The position numbers and the translations under genes were made by a program. Positions 24,956 through 32,627 of a stretch of 40,665 nucleotides of DNA are shown here, in pieces. Below the pieces are notes generated by a model. That model was given only the letters and a program-made list of their open reading frames with translations. It searched no databases and had not been told where the DNA came from. The DNA comes from Steroidobacter sp. (GTDB lineage Bacteria > Pseudomonadota > Gammaproteobacteria > Steroidobacterales > Steroidobacteraceae), in assembly GCF_016790065.1 (NCBI RefSeq), contig NZ_JAEUPY010000386.1, positions 1 to 40,665 of the forward strand, written 5' to 3'. Each line of letters starts with the position of its first letter. Within the stretch, counting starts at the first letter, position 1.

Positions 24956-26185
24956 GTGGTCGCGCAACTTCACTTTAGGGTGCCGCTGATTGCGGGGCTC
25001 TGCCTCTCCTTGGCTGCGATGCTGGCGCTTGCGGCCGACGATGTTCGAGTCCCCGTCCATGCATTCGCCGGAGAAGCACGCGGCCCGTTTCAAACGGGCA
25101 CCGTCGAGGAGTTGTGGATAGACACGGCACGCGATGAGTTGAGCACGTCGGACCCCACCGATAAGCGACATCTCATGGTGCAGATCTGGTATCCCGCGTC
25201 TTTTAAGGGAGAGCCGACGCGCGCGCCTTATGCTCTAAGCCGCGAACTGTACCCGCGCGATGCGAGCACGACCTGGCTCGATGCGGCAGCAGCAGTACGG
25301 ACGAACTCAGTGTTGAATGCGCCGATCGTCTGCCAGGCTGCTCCATTCCCGGTGCTCGTCTACAGCCCCGGCTCGGGCTATCCCCATTTCAGCGGGACCT
25401 TTCAAACGGAGTTCCTGGCCAGTCAGGGTTACGTGGTGATCAGCATTGGTCACACGGACGTGAGTCGCATCGAGCGCTTCCCCGATGGCTATGTCTATAA
25501 AAGAGATCGCAACATGCCGGCGGTAAGTGCCGAACAGCGCCAGACGCTATCCGCAACCGAGATGCTGCAGCAGTGGATACGGCAGATCTCCGAACTGCAA
25601 ATTCCCGTGCACGTTGCGGACATCTCCTTCGCGCTGGATCGCTTACAGTCCTTGAACGAACGGCGCGACAGTTTGTTTTATCGCCGACTGGATCTGTCCC
25701 GAGTGGGAGCGCTGGGCTGGTCCTTGGGTGGGGTGGCCTCGTTGCAGGCTAGTCACGATGAGCCGCGTATCAAGGCGGCAGTCAATCTGGATGGGCGCCT
25801 CTACATCAAGGCAGTGGAGACTGGCACACGTCGGCCCATTCTCCAGATGCATGCAAACAAAGAGCGGCCGGCTGATCCCGGCGCCGCGGGGATGGAGACC
25901 ATGCTGGCGGGCGATAGTTTGTTCTGGCGCATGTACTCCAGAACGGCAGCTGACTGGTATGACCTTACTGTGCGCGGCACCGCTCATCGGCATTTCTCGG
26001 ATCGTACGTTGTTCGAAGCGGTCGATCCTGCGTTGATGTATCCGCGTCTGGCACATGAGATTACCAATCGATACGTGCTGGAGTTCTTCGATAAGTATCT
26101 GCGGGACAGCGCCAATACTCCGTTTTTATCCGGCGCCCGGTCCTGGCCGGACGTCGACTTCGTCAGCCATCAGGGGCAGCCATGA
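24956..26185 (+). CDS. Secreted alpha/beta hydrolase, PAF-acetylhydrolase-like (module 3)
   Basis: This 409-aa exported enzyme is paralogous to the one at 15113-16324. The nucleophile elbow is G-W-S256-L-G-G, the likely acid D279 is in VNLDGRLY, and the likely histidine H344 is in TAHRHFSDRTL. The oxyanion region reads PVLVYSPGSGY. A hydrophobic N-terminus (LIAGLCLSLAAMLALAA) is a signal peptide. The start is uncertain: GTG 24956 lies two bases after the upstream stop and gives a compact signal peptide; TTG 24929 would overlap the upstream gene. The stop overlaps the next start (ATGA). It should share a chemical step with the module 2 copy, probably ester cleavage of an imported or surface-bound ligand. 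Confidence 0.86.
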   Translation: MVAQLHFRVPLIAGLCLSLAAMLALAADDVRVPVHAFAGEARGPFQTGTVEELWIDTARDELSTSDPTDKRHLMVQIWYPASFKGEPTRAPYALSRELYPRDASTTWLDAAAAVRTNSVLNAPIVCQAAPFPVLVYSPGSGYPHFSGTFQTEFLASQGYVVISIGHTDVSRIERFPDGYVYKRDRNMPAVSAEQRQTLSATEMLQQWIRQISELQIPVHVADISFALDRLQSLNERRDSLFYRRLDLSRVGALGWSLGGVASLQASHDEPRIKAAVNLDGRLYIKAVETGTRRPILQMHANKERPADPGAAGMETMLAGDSLFWRMYSRTAADWYDLTVRGTAHRHFSDRTLFEAVDPALMYPRLAHEITNRYVLEFFDKYLRDSANTPFLSGARSWPDVDFVSHQGQP

Positions 26186-27699
26186 TCTTGAAGCGAATGT
26201 TTGTTTTGCCGGCGATCTGTCTGGCCTTGCCGGCTGGCGTGTTGGCTCAGCCGTTTCAGGCCGAGCGCGAGGCAATTCGCAAGCATATGCAGGCGAACGG
26301 TGTGCCCGGCATCGCCGTGGCGGTCTGGCAGGACGGCAAGATCGTTTGGGAGGAGGGCTTCGGTTGGGCCGATATGGAGAATCGCATTCCCGTCAATGCA
26401 CACTCAGTGTTCAACCTCGCTTCGGTGTCCAAGAGTTTGACCGCGGTGGGCGTGATGACGCTGGTTGAGAAAGGCAAAGTCAATCTCGACGGACCGTCGA
26501 ACGATTATCTCGGCGAAGATCGCCTGCGCTCCTGGATCGGCGATCCGCAGCAGGTCACGGTGCGCCGGTTACTGAATCACACCTCGGGCCTGCCGGGCGG
26601 CGATCAGACTTTCTTCGGCGAAGACATGCGCAACATGCCGTCCGAGAGCGAAGCGATTCGTCGTTACGGCATCGTGGTTGCGCCGGCGGGTGAGCGATAT
26701 TTGTATTCGAACATCGGCTACGGCGTGCTGGGACATTTGATCGCGCAGGTGTCCGGCAAGAGCTTCGCCGACTACATGCGTCAGGATGTGTTCTTACCGC
26801 TGGGCATGACGCATTCTTCGGTGGAAGTCGCGCCGGGTCTCGAGAAATATGAGGTGGCTCGTTACGACTACGACCGCAAGCGTATTCCCGCCTATGGCGG
26901 CACCGATCAAGGCGCGGGATCGGTCTATGCAAGCGTGCACGATCTGGCACGCATGGGACTGTTCATGCTGAAGACGCCGCTGCCCGATCAGCGCGCCATT
27001 CTGAATGATGCGTCTATCGATCGCTTGTCCGAGCAACCCGCCGATGAAGCCTCCAGCCCAGTGCGTGTGGCAGCCCCGAATGGAACAGGCTACGCGCAGG
27101 GTTGGGGTGTCTCTACCAGAGGCAGTTATCGGGTCATCGGTCACGCAGGGAGTCACTCGGGCGTATCGACGAATTTTCGTCTGGTGCCGTCGCGTCGCGT
27201 TGGCGTCGCCGTGCTGGCGAATGCAGACGGCGGAGCGGGCAAGCTCACTGACGTACTGCTGAAGAGCGTGCTGAAGGATTGGCAGGACCCTGCTCCTGCA
27301 AGCGCGCCTGCAGTCCAGCCATTCAAGCCTGCTGCGGAGTTGGTCGGTAACTGGCAGGGGACGGTGCATACCTACCAAGGACAGTTGCCAATCAAACTGA
27401 GCGTGCAGCCGTCGGGCGATGTGCATGTCAGGATCGGTGGCGAACCTCGCTTCGGCAATCGTAGCAGCGTCCGCCAGGAGGCCCTGCTCAACGATGTGAA
27501 GTTCGTGAACGGCACGCTCACCGGTAACACGCTGGCGCAGATCGAGACTGCGGATACCAAGCGCCATGCGCATGTCACCGAACTCAGGCTGAAACTGCGG
27601 GGCGACGTGCTGAACGGCGCTGCCAGCGCCAACTCGGTGTTCGAAGGCTTCTGGGTCTACTCATTGCCGCATTGGGTGGAGCTGACTCGGTCCCCTTGA
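26182..27699 (+). CDS. Secreted serine hydrolase, beta-lactamase fold, 'HAG' subtype (module 3, D)
   Basis: This 505-aa exported protein has a signal peptide (MFVLPAICLALPAGVLA). Its motifs are S81-V-S-K84, Y175-S-N177 and H321-A-G323. A proline/alanine linker leads to the C-terminal beta-domain (ELVGNWQGTVHTYQGQLPI to HWVELTR). It is the counterpart of the module 2 enzyme A (16348-17820), sharing SGLPGG after the first motif block and the linker. ATG 26182 overlaps the upstream stop in ATGA. It is the last gene of module 3. The 83 bases after it contain no clear terminator stem, only a short T-run (ATTTTTCA, about 27725). Confidence 0.9.
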   Translation: MILKRMFVLPAICLALPAGVLAQPFQAEREAIRKHMQANGVPGIAVAVWQDGKIVWEEGFGWADMENRIPVNAHSVFNLASVSKSLTAVGVMTLVEKGKVNLDGPSNDYLGEDRLRSWIGDPQQVTVRRLLNHTSGLPGGDQTFFGEDMRNMPSESEAIRRYGIVVAPAGERYLYSNIGYGVLGHLIAQVSGKSFADYMRQDVFLPLGMTHSSVEVAPGLEKYEVARYDYDRKRIPAYGGTDQGAGSVYASVHDLARMGLFMLKTPLPDQRAILNDASIDRLSEQPADEASSPVRVAAPNGTGYAQGWGVSTRGSYRVIGHAGSHSGVSTNFRLVPSRRVGVAVLANADGGAGKLTDVLLKSVLKDWQDPAPASAPAVQPFKPAAELVGNWQGTVHTYQGQLPIKLSVQPSGDVHVRIGGEPRFGNRSSVRQEALLNDVKFVNGTLTGNTLAQIETADTKRHAHVTELRLKLRGDVLNGAASANSVFEGFWVYSLPHWVELTRSP

Positions 27700-27782
27700 G
27701 AGTGGCTGAGTTTATCCCCTAAAGATTTTTCACTACATGTCGATACGAGGACGCAACAACGAATGGAGTAGCGGGTGTTGTG

Positions 27783-29123
27783 ATGTCAAAAAATGTGACG
27801 CGAGTTGGGGCGACGCTGGTTGCGAGCGTGGCAGTCCTTGCATTGGCTGGCTGCGGCGGTGATGACGGCGCGGTGGGAGCGACCGGTGCGACCGGTGCGA
27901 CTGGTGCGACTGGTGCGACTGGTGCCGCCGGCAGTGCCGGTCCGGGCATCACTTGGGTGCAGGTCACCGGCAGCAGTGCGCAAGCGGCAACCAACACGGG
28001 TTACCTCGCGGACAATGCCGCTCAAGTCACCATCACATTGCCTGCTGTAGCGGCACTTGGAGACATCGTCGAAGTCTCCGGCGTCGGTGCCGGCGGTTGG
28101 AAGGTTGCGCAGAATACAGGGCAATCCATCCGAGTGGGTTTGGCCGGTACGGCATGGGTGCGACGCTCGCCCTCTGCGGAATGGACGTCCATCGCATCGT
28201 CCGCCGATGGCTCGCGCGTGGCCGCAGTCGCAAACAATCAACTCATTTACACCTCGACAGATTACGGTAGCACCTGGACAGCGCAGCCTGGCTCGGGCAC
28301 GCGGCAGTGGCGCGGAGTGGCTTCATCGGCCGACGGCAATCGTCTCGCCGCTGCTGCCGCTGGCAGTTACATCTATACGTCATCGGACGCAGGTGTGACT
28401 TGGGCTCAGAGCAATACTCCCTTCGGATCGTGGAGCAGCGTCGCATCGTCGGCTGACGGTATGCGTCTGATCGCGGCCGATAGCAACGGCTTCGTCTATA
28501 CCTCGACGGACGCCGGAGCCACCTGGAAGCAGAGATTGAGTTCCAGTATCTGGAGCGCCGTCACGTCGTCCGCCGACGGCATGCACCTCGCCGCAGCGTC
28601 CTTCACTTCTGTCTATGTGGAAGTCTCCTCGGACGGTGGTGCCACGTGGACGGGCGTGGTCCCGACGACGACGATCATAGCGAAACTCGCCGCATCGGCT
28701 GACGGTGCCACGCTTGCGGTGACGACGGGCAACAACAGACTCTTTGTATCGTTCGACTATGGTGCCACCTGGCAACCCCAGAGCGGCACGGCGTCGCCGA
28801 GCGGGGTTGCGGTCTCCGGCGATGGCAGCACCTTGATGGTCGGCGCTATCAACGGCGTGGTCTCTCTTTCCTCCGACGGCGGCTACAGCTGGACGGACCT
28901 TGGCTCAGGCAATCAGATCTGGAATGCGCTGAGCCTATCGGCCGATGGCAGCCGCTTCGTCGCCGGCTCGAGTAACGGGTCGCTTTACAACCCGAAGCCG
29001 CGCTCGACGACCGGCACCGCCGGCTTCATCTCCGGCACACAGTATCAATCTGTTCGACTGCAGTACTTCGGCAACGGCCTGTTCTCGGTGCTGGACAATC
29101 AGGGATTGATCGTCGTCGAGTGA
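27783..29123 (+). CDS. Lipoprotein with collagen-like repeat and predicted seven-bladed propeller
   Basis: This protein of about 446 aa has a lipoprotein signal (VAVLALAGC, acylated Cys at residue 24), so it should be anchored in the envelope. Directly after it come GAT units (five, then GAA, GSA, GPG), a Gly-X-Y collagen-like stretch. A small beta-rich segment to about residue 125 follows. The remainder is seven repeats of about 40 residues with the pattern W-x-x-(I/V)-A-S-S-A-D-G-x-R-L-A-A, then Y-T-S-x-D-x-G-x-T-W, an Asp-box/BNR type; seven units predict a closed seven-bladed propeller. No function is recognised; binding to a surface or polysaccharide partner is possible. GTG 27780 directly precedes ATG 27783 and either could start. 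GGAG lies at 27765. Confidence 0.82.
   Translation: MSKNVTRVGATLVASVAVLALAGCGGDDGAVGATGATGATGATGATGAAGSAGPGITWVQVTGSSAQAATNTGYLADNAAQVTITLPAVAALGDIVEVSGVGAGGWKVAQNTGQSIRVGLAGTAWVRRSPSAEWTSIASSADGSRVAAVANNQLIYTSTDYGSTWTAQPGSGTRQWRGVASSADGNRLAAAAAGSYIYTSSDAGVTWAQSNTPFGSWSSVASSADGMRLIAADSNGFVYTSTDAGATWKQRLSSSIWSAVTSSADGMHLAAASFTSVYVEVSSDGGATWTGVVPTTTIIAKLAASADGATLAVTTGNNRLFVSFDYGATWQPQSGTASPSGVAVSGDGSTLMVGAINGVVSLSSDGGYSWTDLGSGNQIWNALSLSADGSRFVAGSSNGSLYNPKPRSTTGTAGFISGTQYQSVRLQYFGNGLFSVLDNQGLIVVE
27876..27920 (+). repeat. Five tandem 9-bp units encoding Gly-Ala-Thr
   Basis: Five in-frame 9-bp units of the form GGNGCGACY, the last three identical (GGTGCGACT), lie in the collagen-like part of the lipoprotein gene. 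Copy-number change by slippage would stay in frame and alter the length of the spacer between lipid anchor and propeller. Confidence 0.85.
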
Positions 29124-29124
29124 T

Positions 29125-29142
29125 GCTGGCTGACGTGCCAGC
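29125..29142 (+). terminator. Short hairpin after the lipoprotein gene
   Basis: GCTGGC (29125-29130) and GCCAGC (29137-29142) are perfect complements around TGACGT, two bases after the lipoprotein stop. The tail (CTTCAATAAC) is not T-rich, so this is a weak terminator candidate. The remaining 29143-29253 upstream of the regulator gene shows nothing else I recognise. Confidence 0.4.
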
Positions 29143-29253
29143 CTTCAATAACGACGTTGCTTGCAGTGTGCGCCAACGTACATCGCACTGACTCCGGTAC
29201 GAGTACTCTCGGCGCCAGGCTAGAAAATCTTCCTGCCATGCTGCGAGAACGCA

Positions 29254-30033
29254 TTGGTTTCTTTCAAACAAAGTGCCGGCGAGAACCGTTTGCTGGCCAC
29301 CTTGGCCGGGCCGGACCGACAACGCTTGTTTGCGGACTTCGAGCGCGTCGAGCTGCGTTCTGCCGAAGTTATCTACAGAACCGGCGAGCGGATCAGTCAT
29401 GTGTACTTCCCGAGCGATGGCATCGTCTCCTTGATCACGCAGCTGCGTGACGGCTCGCGTCTGGAGGTTGGTAGCGTCGGTCACGAGGGTATGCTGGGCT
29501 CCTCGCTCATCCTGGGCGTCGGCACCTCCGCACAGCATGCGATAGTCCAGCGGTCAGGGACGGCGCGGCGGCTCGGTGCTGCCATGTTTCAGCGGCATTT
29601 ACGGAACAGCAGCGCTTTGCGCCGGCTGCTGAACTGTTATGTGAGTGTGCTGATGGGACAACTGGCCCAGACGACAGTTTGCTCGCACTATCACCAGGTG
29701 CGAGCGCGTCTGGCGCAGCGGCTGCTGATGAATCGCGATCGAGCGCGTGGCAATCAGTTTCATGTCACCCAGGAGTTTCTGGCACAGATGCTGGGCGTGC
29801 GGCGGGTGGGAGTCACCAATGCCGCCAACTCGTTGCGAGCCGAAGGTTTGATCGATTACCGGCGTGGCACCGTGACTATTCTGGACGGGCCTGCACTCGA
29901 ATCGGCATCGTGTGCCTGTTATCGAGGCGCCAACGAGATGTATGAACTCGCATTGGGCTCTTTGTCAGGGCCAGCCCTGCGACGTACCGACCCAGCATCA
30001 GGACGGGGGACGGTGCATAAGCTTACTTGCTGA
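29254..30033 (+). CDS. Crp/Fnr-family transcriptional regulator (first copy)
   Basis: This 259-aa cytoplasmic regulator has an N-terminal cyclic-nucleotide-binding-type beta-barrel (VIYRTGERISHVYFPSDGIVSL, then EVGSVGHEGMLGSSLILG). A long dimer helix is followed by a winged helix-turn-helix (about 170-215; FLAQMLGVRRVGVTNAAN, then LRAEGLIDYRRG). There is no obvious Fnr-type iron-sulfur cysteine cluster at the N-terminus. TTG 29254 is the chosen start because it has GAGAA six bases upstream and gives the usual family N-terminus (ENRLLATL); ATG 29238 is out of frame. The effector is unknown. The final residues overlap by 11 bases the end of a small minus-strand reading frame. It resembles the regulator at 30470-31189. 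Confidence 0.88.
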   Translation: MVSFKQSAGENRLLATLAGPDRQRLFADFERVELRSAEVIYRTGERISHVYFPSDGIVSLITQLRDGSRLEVGSVGHEGMLGSSLILGVGTSAQHAIVQRSGTARRLGAAMFQRHLRNSSALRRLLNCYVSVLMGQLAQTTVCSHYHQVRARLAQRLLMNRDRARGNQFHVTQEFLAQMLGVRRVGVTNAANSLRAEGLIDYRRGTVTILDGPALESASCACYRGANEMYELALGSLSGPALRRTDPASGRGTVHKLTC

Positions 30034-30235
30034 GGCTACCGCCTTCATTTTCCCAAGTCTTCACGGACGCTGTTTGCTGCTGGTCCGGTTGTGCGTTCGA
30101 GCCAGCGGAGTCAGCGTTTTCGTTCCGAGCATGCACGGCGAGATACATGGCGTTGATCCATGGATTTTGCCGCCAGCCGCCTGCGTAGTGCCGGCGCGGT
30201 ACGTTCCAGCGGCTTCCGAGTGTAGTGCGACGCAT
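30023..30235 (-). CDS. Possible small protein of 70 aa (hypothetical)
   Basis: A minus-strand reading frame starts at ATG 30235 and is preceded at five bases by a full Shine-Dalgarno AAGGAG (30241-30246 on the plus strand), better than most sites in this window. The product is 70 aa, rich in Arg, Asn and Gln, with no membrane segment or signal peptide, and I recognise no family. It fills the gap between two regulator genes and converges on the first with an 11-base overlap. It could be a real small gene or chance; the ribosome site is the main support. Confidence 0.4.
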   Translation of the reverse strand: MRRTTLGSRWNVPRRHYAGGWRQNPWINAMYLAVHARNENADSAGSNAQPDQQQTASVKTWENEGGSLSK

Positions 30236-30343
30236 GCTTACTCCTTGAAGTGGGTGGTGGGGCCATGACGATAGTCACGGCGCGTCGCTGGCAACTGTGC
30301 GCTGGAAGCGCGCTGGCGTCGGTGCGGTAGCGAACTCAGCGAT

Positions 30344-30371
30344 GTCACGCCCGGTGTAACGCTTCGTCTTA
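30344..30371 (+). promoter_or_regulatory. Possible ECF-type promoter upstream of the second Crp/Fnr gene
   Basis: GTCA (30344-30347) and CGTCTTA (30365-30371) have the same 21-base offset as the two module 2 promoters, but the rest of the -35 block does not match (CGCCCGG instead of GTTTTGC). It would start transcription about 90 bases before the regulator gene. The remainder of 30236-30469 shows no gene I support. Confidence 0.3.
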
Positions 30372-30469
30372 CGCGGTGTTTTCCGATTGGATGCCGGGTC
30401 GACGTGAAGTTGTGTACGATACCGCACAGAAACGGCTGGTTCGGACTCAACTATGCTCAGGCCCTCTCG

Positions 30470-31189
30470 ATGAAGGCATCTCACGATCCTCGTCAGAACT
30501 ATCTGCTGGCCGCGTTGCCGGCGGAAGATCTGGAGCGCGTGAGCAAGAGTCTGAAATTGGTGGAGCTGTCGCTGGGCGAAGCCTTGTATGAATCCGGTAG
30601 TCGGCAGCGAGCCGTGTACTTTCCGACCACCGCGATCGTTTCACTCCTTTACACGTTGGCGAACGGTTCCTCAGTGGAAATTGCCGTGGTCGGCAGCGAG
30701 GGGATCATCGGTGTGTCGTTGTTCATGGGCGGCGAAACTACTCCGAGCCGGGCAGTGGTGCAGAGTGCCGGCTACGCTTATCGATGGTCCGGCAAATTTC
30801 TGAAACAAGAATTCACGCTGGGCGGGCCCATGCAGCATCTGCTGCTGAGGTACACGCAGGCACTGCTGACACAAATGGCGCAGACGGCGGTGTGCAACCG
30901 GCATCATTCGCTCGATCAGCAACTGTGCCGCTGGCTGTTATTGAGCCTGGATCGTTTGGTCGGCAACGAGTTGGTGATGACCCAGGAATTGATCGCCAAC
31001 ATGCTGGGGGTGCGTCGTGAAGGCGTGACCGAGGCGGCCGGCAATCTGCAGAACGCCGGACTCATCAAATACAGCCGGGGCCGCATCAAAGTGCTCGACC
31101 GTGTCGGCTTGGAGGCACGCACTTGCGAATGCTACGCCGTGGTCAAGAAGGAATTCGATCGGCTGCTGCCGGCCCTTACTCCGTATTGA
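30470..31189 (+). CDS. Crp/Fnr-family transcriptional regulator (second copy)
   Basis: This 239-aa regulator is paralogous to that at 29254-30033. The nucleotide-binding-type barrel includes ALYESGSRQRAVYFPTTAIVSL and EIAVVGSEGIIGVSLFMGG. The helix-turn-helix is at about residues 170-210 (LIANMLGVRREGVTEAAG, then LQNAGLIKYSRG). ATG 30470 gives the standard family N-terminus (DPRQNYLLAALP); GTG 30404 would add 22 residues and is less likely. The 3' end overlaps the end of the convergent desaturase gene by 14 bases, so transcription of one can interfere with the other. Whether it controls the desaturase is unknown. Confidence 0.88.
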   Translation: MKASHDPRQNYLLAALPAEDLERVSKSLKLVELSLGEALYESGSRQRAVYFPTTAIVSLLYTLANGSSVEIAVVGSEGIIGVSLFMGGETTPSRAVVQSAGYAYRWSGKFLKQEFTLGGPMQHLLLRYTQALLTQMAQTAVCNRHHSLDQQLCRWLLLSLDRLVGNELVMTQELIANMLGVRREGVTEAAGNLQNAGLIKYSRGRIKVLDRVGLEARTCECYAVVKKEFDRLLPALTPY

Positions 31190-32222
31190 TTCCAGTCGCC
31201 GGACGTACCGAGCCCAACTTGTTGGCCGTGCTCGCGCCTGCAGCCAGGCTGCGAAGGTGCGCATAACCGACCAGCGCTTTGGTCTGCTCGTCCCAAAAGC
31301 GGAACTGTAGCGATTTCAAACTCGACCACAGCGACAACGACGTGACCTCGGCGAAGCGCGGGTCGCTGTCATGGCAGCGCTGCAAGTTGTAGTTGGGAAT
31401 CCGCGGGCTGAGGTGGTGGATGTGATGAAAGCCGATGTTTCCTGAGATCCATTGCAGCACCTTCGGCAGCTTGTAGTATGAACTGCCACGCAGCGCGGCT
31501 GCCGTGTAGTCCCACTGGTCGTCGCGTTCCCAGTACACGCCTTGGAACTGATGCTGAACATAGAAAAACCACAGGCCGGCCGAGCCAGCGACCGTGATGA
31601 CGATGGCTTGAATGAGCAGGTAAGGCAGCAGGCCGAAGATCGAGCTCAGTAGCGTCGTGCTGATCAGTAGCGTCAGGTTCAGCCACCAAACCGAATGGCG
31701 TTGTCGCCGCGGCGCGTTCGCCGACGCAAAGCGTTGCTTGATGACGAAGACGAATAGCGGCGCCAGCACGAACAGTACCAGTGGATTGCGCGTCATCCGA
31801 TATTGAAGACGACGCGGGCGCGGCGCGCTCAAATACTCCTGGACCGTCATGGTCCAAATGTCGCCGGTTCCGCGGCGGTCGAGATTCCCGGCACTGCCGT
31901 GATGTATCGCGTGCTCCCACCGCCAATGTTGGTACGGACTGAAGGTCAGCGCGCCAGCGATTCGCCCGACGATATCGTTGGCACGCCGAGAACGAAAGTA
32001 GGAGCCGTGCGTGCAGTCATGGAAGATGATGAAAATGCGCACCAGCAAGGTGCCGGAGAGGATTGCCAGCAGTCCGGTGAGCCATAGCGACACCTGCAGT
32101 GTCCAGTACATCGCAATCCACAGGAGCAGGTACGGCACCAAGGTGTTTGCGAGCTGCCATAGTGCGCGCTTGGTCGAGGCGTTCTGATGCGCTTCGAGGA
32201 CGGCTTTGAATTCGGTATTCAT
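31176..32222 (-). CDS. Membrane fatty-acid desaturase
   Basis: This 348-aa inner-membrane di-iron enzyme introduces a double bond into fatty acyl chains. The three histidine boxes are present: H68-DCT-H72, H104-AI-HH108 (preceded by H99), and H266-HI-HH270, with hydrophobic segments at about 25-65, 147-162 and 182-225. This is the acyl-lipid or acyl-CoA desaturase superfamily; regiospecificity (delta-9, delta-12) cannot be told from sequence alone, though the HDCTH first box followed by HHGSAGNLD recalls the delta-12/omega-6 type. ATG 32222 has GAGGAC six bases upstream. It is transcribed toward the second Crp/Fnr gene and probably adjusts membrane fluidity. Confidence 0.88.
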   Translation of the reverse strand: MNTEFKAVLEAHQNASTKRALWQLANTLVPYLLLWIAMYWTLQVSLWLTGLLAILSGTLLVRIFIIFHDCTHGSYFRSRRANDIVGRIAGALTFSPYQHWRWEHAIHHGSAGNLDRRGTGDIWTMTVQEYLSAPRPRRLQYRMTRNPLVLFVLAPLFVFVIKQRFASANAPRRQRHSVWWLNLTLLISTTLLSSIFGLLPYLLIQAIVITVAGSAGLWFFYVQHQFQGVYWERDDQWDYTAAALRGSSYYKLPKVLQWISGNIGFHHIHHLSPRIPNYNLQRCHDSDPRFAEVTSLSLWSSLKSLQFRFWDEQTKALVGYAHLRSLAAGASTANKLGSVRPATGINTE

Positions 32223-32381
32223 GCACTTGTCCTCACGATGCTACGACGAACGTGATTGCGAGGATGAGCCGCCCGGACGCTGTCCTCGGTGCGGTGGCGC
32301 ACATACAGCAGTTTCCCTCGCGTTCTGGTCGTGGAAGGCGCATAACGGTGAGCCGGTAGTAAGCGACAAGCGGAGATCGCC
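32223..32381. promoter_or_regulatory. Divergent intergenic region, desaturase / BON protein
   Basis: These 159 bases separate the minus-strand desaturase from the plus-strand BON-domain gene and must hold both promoters. I see no clear -35/-10 pair, no strong inverted repeat and no copy of the CGTCTTA motif. GGAGA just before 32382 serves as ribosome site for the BON gene. Confidence 0.4.
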
Positions 32382-32627
32382 ATGAGTACACAACGGACAC
32401 GAGAGGCGATCACGGACGGTGTCATCACGGCGAAAGTGAGGGCGGCGCTGGATGAGGACTCGATGACCGCCAGCTATGACATTCATGTGACGACGCTGGC
32501 CGGAATCGTCGAGCTCAGCGGCTTCGTCGGGACAGATGTCGTGCGCATCGAAGCTCTGCACGTTACGGAGCACGTTCGCGGCGTGCTGCGAGTCCAGGAT
32601 TTACTGGACGTGCGCAGCCTCGACTGA
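32382..32627 (+). CDS. Small BON-domain protein
   Basis: This 81-aa protein is essentially one BON domain: an N-terminal helix (ITDGVITAKVRAALDED), strands IHVTTLAGIVELSGFV, a helix, then GVLRVQDLLDV. BON domains bind phospholipid or other envelope components, and several occur in osmotic-stress proteins (OsmY, the Kbp family). No signal peptide is visible, so a cytoplasmic role or non-classical export applies. It stands alone, and its 3' end overlaps the end of the convergent glucan synthase gene by 27 bases. The stress link fits the osmoregulated glucan made by that neighbour, but this is inference. Confidence 0.83.
   Translation: MSTQRTREAITDGVITAKVRAALDEDSMTASYDIHVTTLAGIVELSGFVGTDVVRIEALHVTEHVRGVLRVQDLLDVRSLD

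Noticed and set aside
2-27699. A lasso-peptide biosynthetic cluster
   Set aside because: FecIR and TonB receptors plus hydrolases recall such loci, but no precursor peptide, transglutaminase-like protease or asparagine-synthetase-like cyclase is present, and the hydrolases are not S9-type isopeptidases.
27876-27920. Tandem repeats considered as a CRISPR or satellite array
   Set aside because: Units are 9 bp, in frame and without spacers; they encode a Gly-X-Y peptide.
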